Of a stretch of DNA of 24,687 nt, positions 22,975-24,687 are shown one piece after another. The notes under the pieces are model-generated. The model was not told where the DNA came from and made no database searches. It saw nothing but the letters and a program-made list of their open reading frames with translations. The first letter of the stretch is position 1. Every line of letters begins with the position of its first letter. Made by a program: the position numbers and the translations under genes. This DNA comes from Verrucomicrobiota bacterium (GTDB taxonomy: Bacteria > Verrucomicrobiota > Verrucomicrobiia > Opitutales > Opitutaceae): positions 1 to 24,687 of the forward strand of contig JAEWBF010000081.1 of the NCBI GenBank assembly GCA_023391285.1. The letters run 5' to 3'.

Positions 22975-24642
22975 TTATTGAGCGAGGGCCGCGGGATCCG
23001 ATTTCGCGAGTTCCGCTTCGACCAGGTCGCGAACGTAAGAACTCATAGCGAGCCGGGCGCTGCCGGCGGCGATTTGCTCGCGGGCGGCGGTGAATTCCGG
23101 GGACGATTCGTCGACGGCGGGAGCGCTCTTGTCGATGGCATGGACGATGAGTCCGTTGTCGCGAGCGATGACCATGTCGGAGACGCGGCCCTTTTCGAGG
23201 CGCTCGAGCACGCCGTAAACGGAGTAGTCGAGATCCTGCGGCGGCTGGCGAAGAGTGAACGCGGCGGGCGTCTTCACGTCCACCTTGACGGAGTTGGCGG
23301 AGGCGACCGCGTTGGCGGCTTGTTCGAACGATTCGCCGTTTTTCAGGCGGGATTCGATTCCGCTGCGCAAGGTGCGGCCGAGTTCGACGAAGCGTTTACG
23401 TTTTTCGTTTTCGCGGTAGTCGGCGACGACCCTTTCGCGGACCTCGGTGAGCATCGGCTGGCGGGCGGGTTCGAGATCGTCGAAGAAAAGAACTGCGGCT
23501 CCGGCGGGCGTGCTGACCGCGTCGGAGTAGGGGTGATCCTTGTTGAGCTTGAACGCTTCGGTGGCGATTTCGCGGGAGCCTTGGAACTCGGCGGGGCCGT
23601 TTTCGCGGGTGAACGGTGCGAGTGTTTTGAGCGAGACCTTGTGTTCGGCGAGGAATGTTTCGAAGGCGGGGGTGCCGCGGTTGATTTTGCGTTCGAAGAG
23701 TTCGTAGGCGAAGTCGGACGCGGCTTTGGTGGCCTGGCGGCGCGCGCGTTCGAGTTTGAGCGTTGTCTCGACCTGCGGGCGAACGGCGGCGAAATCAGCG
23801 GCGGGATCCGATTTCGCGGCGGCGTCGGCGTTGGCGTTCGGTTTCGGGAAGCGGGCGGGATTGGAATCGTAGAACGCGCGAACGTCGTCTTCGGAAACGG
23901 TGATGGAAGGGAGGAACGCGGTGGCGGGGAAATCGACGTAGTTGACGACGATGCGCGGGGGGATCTCGTAGCGGAACGAGTTTTCCTCGAAAAACTTCGT
24001 GATCGCGGCGTCGTTGACGGGGATGTCGGGCTGATAGCTGGTGTAGTCGACGCTGGCGACGCCGAGGGTCCAGCGGGTTTCGGCCTGTTGCAGCTGAGTC
24101 TTTACGTCGGACGGAAGGGTGTAGCCGGGGCCGGAGAGGAGTTGTTGGACTTTTTGGATGCGAACATCGGCGCCGATGACGCGGCTGACGTCGCTTTCGC
24201 GGAAGCGGCTGTTGCCCTTGAGGGACTCGCGGAAAGAGGCGTAGCGCTGGGCGTCGAACGCGCCTTCGGGGCCGGTGAAGGCGCCAAGGGTTTTGACGTG
24301 GTCGGCGATCTCCGCTTGGGTGGCGGACGGGATGTGGAGTTGATCGGCGAGTTGGAGGAAGGCGGCGCGTTGGAAGGCGTATTCCTGGATTTGGGCGGAG
24401 TCGCCGAAGTAGCCGAATTGGAGCTGAGCACTCAGACCGGCGTCGCCAAAGAGGCGTTCGCTGTCTTCCTGGGAGCTGAGGTTGTAGCCGAAGACGTAGC
24501 GGTTCATCGCTTCGCGTTCGGCATGACCGATGCCGGGAGCAGCGCCGATCGTGAAGACGAAAGCGACGATGATGACGGCGAGAAGAACGGAGAAGATGAC
24601 CTTAAAATGGGTCTGAAAGTAGCGCTGAATCCAGGAGATCAT
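22975..24642 (-). CDS. PpiD/SurA-like periplasmic folding factor
   Basis: A 555-residue inner-membrane-anchored periplasmic chaperone. A short cytoplasmic N terminus (MISWIQRYFQTHFK) is followed by one membrane segment (about 15-33), as in PpiD. The SurA_N-type helical region includes QEYAFQRAAFLQLADQLHIPSATQAEIADHVK, where the start resembles the FDAQRYASF element of PpiD. A C-terminal region (about 215-500) has PpiD-like spacing and FEQAANAVA and GRVSDMVIARDNGLIVHAID elements near the end. I do not see the GGDLG core of an active parvulin domain, so isomerase activity is doubtful and a holdase role more likely. ATG 24642 is preceded by TTTCTCCCCTC and no Shine-Dalgarno. Its strong terminator makes it the end of its own transcript. 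Confidence 0.85.
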   Translation of the reverse strand: MISWIQRYFQTHFKVIFSVLLAVIIVAFVFTIGAAPGIGHAEREAMNRYVFGYNLSSQEDSERLFGDAGLSAQLQFGYFGDSAQIQEYAFQRAAFLQLADQLHIPSATQAEIADHVKTLGAFTGPEGAFDAQRYASFRESLKGNSRFRESDVSRVIGADVRIQKVQQLLSGPGYTLPSDVKTQLQQAETRWTLGVASVDYTSYQPDIPVNDAAITKFFEENSFRYEIPPRIVVNYVDFPATAFLPSITVSEDDVRAFYDSNPARFPKPNANADAAAKSDPAADFAAVRPQVETTLKLERARRQATKAASDFAYELFERKINRGTPAFETFLAEHKVSLKTLAPFTRENGPAEFQGSREIATEAFKLNKDHPYSDAVSTPAGAAVLFFDDLEPARQPMLTEVRERVVADYRENEKRKRFVELGRTLRSGIESRLKNGESFEQAANAVASANSVKVDVKTPAAFTLRQPPQDLDYSVYGVLERLEKGRVSDMVIARDNGLIVHAIDKSAPAVDESSPEFTAAREQIAAGSARLAMSSYVRDLVEAELAKSDPAALAQ

Positions 24643-24687
24643 GAGGGGAGAAACGGGCGACGCTAGGTGGGGTCAGGGGGGTGGCAA

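Overview
The window looks like chromosomal DNA of a GC-rich Verrucomicrobiota bacterium, most likely an Opitutaceae relative. This is inferred from the very high GC content, the ileS - DksA-like - lspA order, a DUF4914-type protein next to a PocR/AraC regulator, the near absence of Shine-Dalgarno sequences (pyrimidine-rich leaders instead), and the many short palindromic and low-complexity repeats in spacers. No phage, transposase, CRISPR array, rRNA or tRNA gene was seen.

Layout. Bases 1-6931 carry plus-strand genes: a Prx5/AhpE-like peroxiredoxin, aconitase (acnA), a STAS-domain protein, trpB, a small four-helix-bundle protein lying inside an inverted-repeat cassette, and yicC. Bases 7029-15088 form one minus-strand block, read right to left: hemF, hemE, hemG (late aerobic heme synthesis), ileS, a TraR/DksA-like protein and lspA. 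A divergent spacer with a perfect palindrome separates hemF from a plus-strand polytopic membrane protein with a His-rich loop (15266-15985). A DUF4914-like P-loop protein (minus) and a PocR-AraC regulator (plus) are divergent at 16047-19020, and direct repeats in the spacer suggest the regulator acts there. Bases 19073-24642 are again minus strand: a PpiD/SurA-like periplasmic folding factor with a strong terminator, a TolC-like outer-membrane efflux protein with two tandem terminators, then a three-gene cluster of a six-TM protein, a pseudopilin-like protein and a single-TM protein of unknown function.

The most unusual aspect is the repeat content. Several hairpins share a 5'-GTAG foot typical of REP elements, two of them with a compensatory base-pair change and one type present as three exact 39-bp tandem units. 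At least six other short 'word' repeats occupy most spacers of the heme/ileS block, and some appear to lie in frame inside genes (hemF, ileS, 5' end of lspA). The four-helix-bundle gene sits in a cassette of about 435 bp with inverted ends that fits exactly between the trpB stop and the yicC start, which looks like a small mobile unit.
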